A DNA stretch of 64,000 nt. Source: Oxalobacteraceae sp. CFBP 13730 (GTDB lineage: Bacteria; Pseudomonadota; Gammaproteobacteria; Burkholderiales; Burkholderiaceae_D). The notes under the pieces are model-generated. The model ran no database searches. It was given only the letters and a program-made list of their open reading frames with translations, and was not told the DNA's origin. Of the stretch, positions 61,966 through 64,000 are shown in pieces; within the stretch, counting starts at the first letter, position 1; the number at the start of each line of letters is the position of its first letter. The DNA lies in assembly GCA_014841835.1 (NCBI GenBank), contig JACYUQ010000001.1, positions 372,001 to 436,000 of the forward strand, given 5' to 3'. A program made the translations under genes and the position numbers.

Positions 61966-64000
61966 TCAGTCCGGATCGCCCTTGCGGTGTCCATCCAGCT
62001 CGCGTTGGGTCGCAATCACTTCTGCCAGCCTGGCGGCCGCCTGCGCCGCCGATGTATCGCCGGCCCGCGCCTGCGACTGCTTGAAGCGCCCCAGCACCTC
62101 GCGCGTCAGGTCGGCCGAGACCGAGCGCTGCCCGGCTTCGACCTTGCGCTCGCCAATCGTGCGCTGCGTCGCTGCCAGCTCGACCGCATCGTCGTCCTGA
62201 CGGCGGCTTTCCAGATTCACCAGCTGCTTGCGTGCGTCGGCCATCTGCTGCGTCGCATGCGCTGCCTTGCGCTGCATTTCGGCGTGCTCTTGCGCGTGTT
62301 CGAGCAGCGCCCGCTGCGCTTCGCGTTTTTCCAGCGCTGCCTGCACCGCCGCCAGCTCGGCCAGCTCGCGCTGGCGCGCCAGTTCGGCCTGGGCCTGCTC
62401 GGCGTCGGCGCGCGACACGGCGGCCTGCGCCGCGGCCTGTTCGGATGCCAGGCGCGCCGCCTGTGCTTCGTTGGCACGGGTGTCGGCAGCGGCCTGCTCG
62501 CGCTGCGCGGCCAGCTTGCGCTCCACCAGCAACAACGCTTCGCGCGCGACCCGGGTTGCCTCGCGTTCGGCAGCAATCGCCGCCTCGGTCAAGGTCACCT
62601 GCTGCTGCTCGAGCTCGGCCCGTTCGGCCTGGGCCTGCGCCAGCTCGGCGGCGCGGCGCGCATGCGCCTGCTGCGCGGTTGCAGCCGCCTCGGCCTGCGA
62701 GGCTTCTTCGATGGCGGCATCGGCCTGTGCCTGCTGCGCTTCCCAGGCAGCGCGCTGCGCGTCTTCGATGCGCCGCTCGGCCTCGACCTTGGCCTGCAGG
62801 GCTGCGGCAGCTGCTGCTTCGGCCTCGCCCCGTGCCTGGGCCGCCAGCGTCAGCTCGTGCTCGGCCGCGATTTTCTGATCCAGAGCGGCCAGCGCCTGCG
62901 CCTCGGCCGCGGTGCGCTCGTGCTCCGCCTGCACGAGACGTTCAGCCTGCTCGCGCCGCTGCGCCGCCAGTTGCGCTGCTTCTTGCTGCAGCTGCACCTG
63001 CGATGCTTCGAGCGCCAGCGCCGCCGCTTCGTCGTCATTCAATGCCGCCTGCGCAACGGCGGCCGCCTGCGCCAGTGCAGCGCGCTCGTCGGCCAGTGCG
63101 CGCTCGCGCCGGTGTTCGTCGGCTTCGCGCTGCGCCGCAGCGGTAGCCGCCTCATCGGCCGCCATGCGCGCCCGTGCGTCGAGCGCCGCCTGCGCTTCGG
63201 CTTCCAGCCGCGCCTGCACCTGCTCGCCCGCTTCTTCTTCGGCGCGGGCGCGGTCTTCGGCCACCAGGCGCAGCTTGCGGTCGGCTTCGATGCGCGCTTC
63301 GGTCGCGGCCAGGATGCGGGTTTCGGCGTCGCGCCGCGCTGCGGCGCTCGATGCCGCCATCTGTTCTTGCCGCTCGCGGTGCACGGCGGCGTCGCGGATG
63401 TCTTTCTCGGTCTGCAGCCGCATGCGCAGCGACTGGCCGGCCACCCGTTCGGATTCGGCCTGGGCCAGCGCGATCGCCTCGCGTTCCTGCTCGATGTGGG
63501 CGTAAGCGCGTGCTTCTTCGAGTGCGCGCGCTTCGGCCGCGGCGCGGGCGAAGGCCGACGTGAGCGCGATCTGGTCGGCGCGCTCGCGCTGCTGGGTCAG
63601 TTCGAGGGCTTCGGCTTCGGCATCGGCCAGTTTCTCGGCGGTTTGGCGCGCGGAACGTTCGGCCCGCTCGCGCTCGCGCGCCAGGATGGCGATACGGGCG
63701 TCAGCGCTGGCGTTGTGCTGGACTTCTTCACGCGCCGCCTCGACGGCAGCCATGCGCTCGACCGCCTGCAGGCGCGCCTGCTCGGTGTGCACGACCAGTT
63801 CGTCGGCTGCGCGTGCGGCCTTGGCGGCCAGTTCGGCTTCGGCTTCGATCTGGGCGGTGGCGCGGCGGCGCGCTTCTTCTTCGAGACGCGCACGTGCTTC
63901 GGTGGCAACCCGGACTTCGGTGTCGCTTTTTACGCGCGCACGCAGCTCGGCTGTCTCCTGGCGAATCGCGTCCAGCCGCTCGCTCGACGCCTGCGCGGCG
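61966..64000 (-). CDS. Long Ala/Glu/Arg-rich coiled-coil protein (5' end outside window)
   Basis: The frame is open to the window edge, giving at least 677 residues. Nearly all of it is charged alpha-helix with high Ala, Glu, Arg and Gln and frequent heptad-like spacing (REEVQHNA, ERERAERSARQTAEKL, EQAQAELARQREL). No other domain, membrane segment or ATP site is visible. The C-terminal 70 residues are less repetitive (QRTIGERKVEAGQRSVSADLTREVLGRF). It should form a long rod. A filament or scaffold role is possible, but I do not recognise a family. The start codon lies upstream of 64000. Confidence 0.8.
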   Translation of the reverse strand, partial: AAQASSERLDAIRQETAELRARVKSDTEVRVATEARARLEEEARRRATAQIEAEAELAAKAARAADELVVHTEQARLQAVERMAAVEAAREEVQHNASADARIAILARERERAERSARQTAEKLADAEAEALELTQQRERADQIALTSAFARAAAEARALEEARAYAHIEQEREAIALAQAESERVAGQSLRMRLQTEKDIRDAAVHRERQEQMAASSAAARRDAETRILAATEARIEADRKLRLVAEDRARAEEEAGEQVQARLEAEAQAALDARARMAADEAATAAAQREADEHRRERALADERAALAQAAAVAQAALNDDEAAALALEASQVQLQQEAAQLAAQRREQAERLVQAEHERTAAEAQALAALDQKIAAEHELTLAAQARGEAEAAAAAALQAKVEAERRIEDAQRAAWEAQQAQADAAIEEASQAEAAATAQQAHARRAAELAQAQAERAELEQQQVTLTEAAIAAEREATRVAREALLLVERKLAAQREQAAADTRANEAQAARLASEQAAAQAAVSRADAEQAQAELARQRELAELAAVQAALEKREAQRALLEHAQEHAEMQRKAAHATQQMADARKQLVNLESRRQDDDAVELAATQRTIGERKVEAGQRSVSADLTREVLGRFKQSQARAGDTSAAQAAARLAEVIATQRELDGHRKGDPD

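Noticed and set aside
62232..63146. A long plus-strand frame opposite the coiled-coil gene, Ala/Arg/Pro-rich
   Set aside because: Composition is the complement of Ala/Glu/Arg codons; no start-site signals.

Overview
The window is a 64 kb piece of a GC-rich betaproteobacterial chromosome. Gene content and order (recR-ybaB-dnaX-ffs, glyA-nrdR-minor pilins-ribDE, ybgC-tolQRAB-pal-cpoB-tRNA-Lys, ubiD) point to Burkholderiales, most likely Oxalobacteraceae of the Massilia type. That placement is inferred from synteny and protein character, not from a database search. There is no prophage, insertion sequence, CRISPR array or rRNA operon. Most of the window is core housekeeping DNA interleaved with signalling genes.

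Layout. 1-3.4 kb: the end of a GGDEF-EAL gene facing a penicillin/AHL acylase across a shared hairpin. 3.5-7.1 kb: recR, ybaB and dnaX, then the SRP RNA gene ffs. 7.1-10.1 kb: ubiD diverging from a lytic transglycosylase gene that may have a leader of about 300 nt. 10.1-12.3 kb: nusB, ribH and a RibB with a degenerate RibA domain. 12.5-21.6 kb: a plus-strand block with a REC-GAF-PAS-GGDEF-EAL protein, a PqqL-like M16 protease, a MEDS-domain sensor and a hybrid histidine kinase. This block separates ribB-ribH-nusB from ribE-ribD (21.6-23.4 kb). 23.4-26.7 kb: five minor type IV prepilins without pilY1. 26.9-28.9 kb: nrdR and glyA, the latter behind a ZTP riboswitch. 29-35.6 kb: a YdfG-like dehydrogenase, the complete Tol-Pal cluster, and tRNA-Lys with a consensus promoter. 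36-39.3 kb: a nitrate-type ABC importer with a sigma-54 promoter, NtrC-like boxes and an attenuator-like leader. 39.5-43.8 kb: two small membrane proteins and an ABC-2 exporter with two DUF3526-like permeases. 43.8-49.8 kb: a chemoreceptor, a TcyP-like cystine symporter, a histidine phosphatase, an NAD(P)H-hydrate dehydratase and a low-complexity lipoprotein. 49.9-58.8 kb: a 1415-residue kinase with two complete kinase cores, then an RND efflux pump with its adaptor. 59-61.2 kb: a divergent-PAP2 protein, a DUF475/TerC-like protein and a small membrane protein. 61.2-61.9 kb: a 188-bp tandem repeat that includes the 3' end of that last gene. 61.97 kb to the edge: a long coiled-coil protein.

The parts most worth a second look are the regulated leaders (glyA, the nitrate transporter, the transglycosylase), the 188-bp array, the split riboflavin cluster with its MEDS/kinase pair, and the dual-core kinase. 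Nothing here amounts to a clearly new defence or biosynthetic system.
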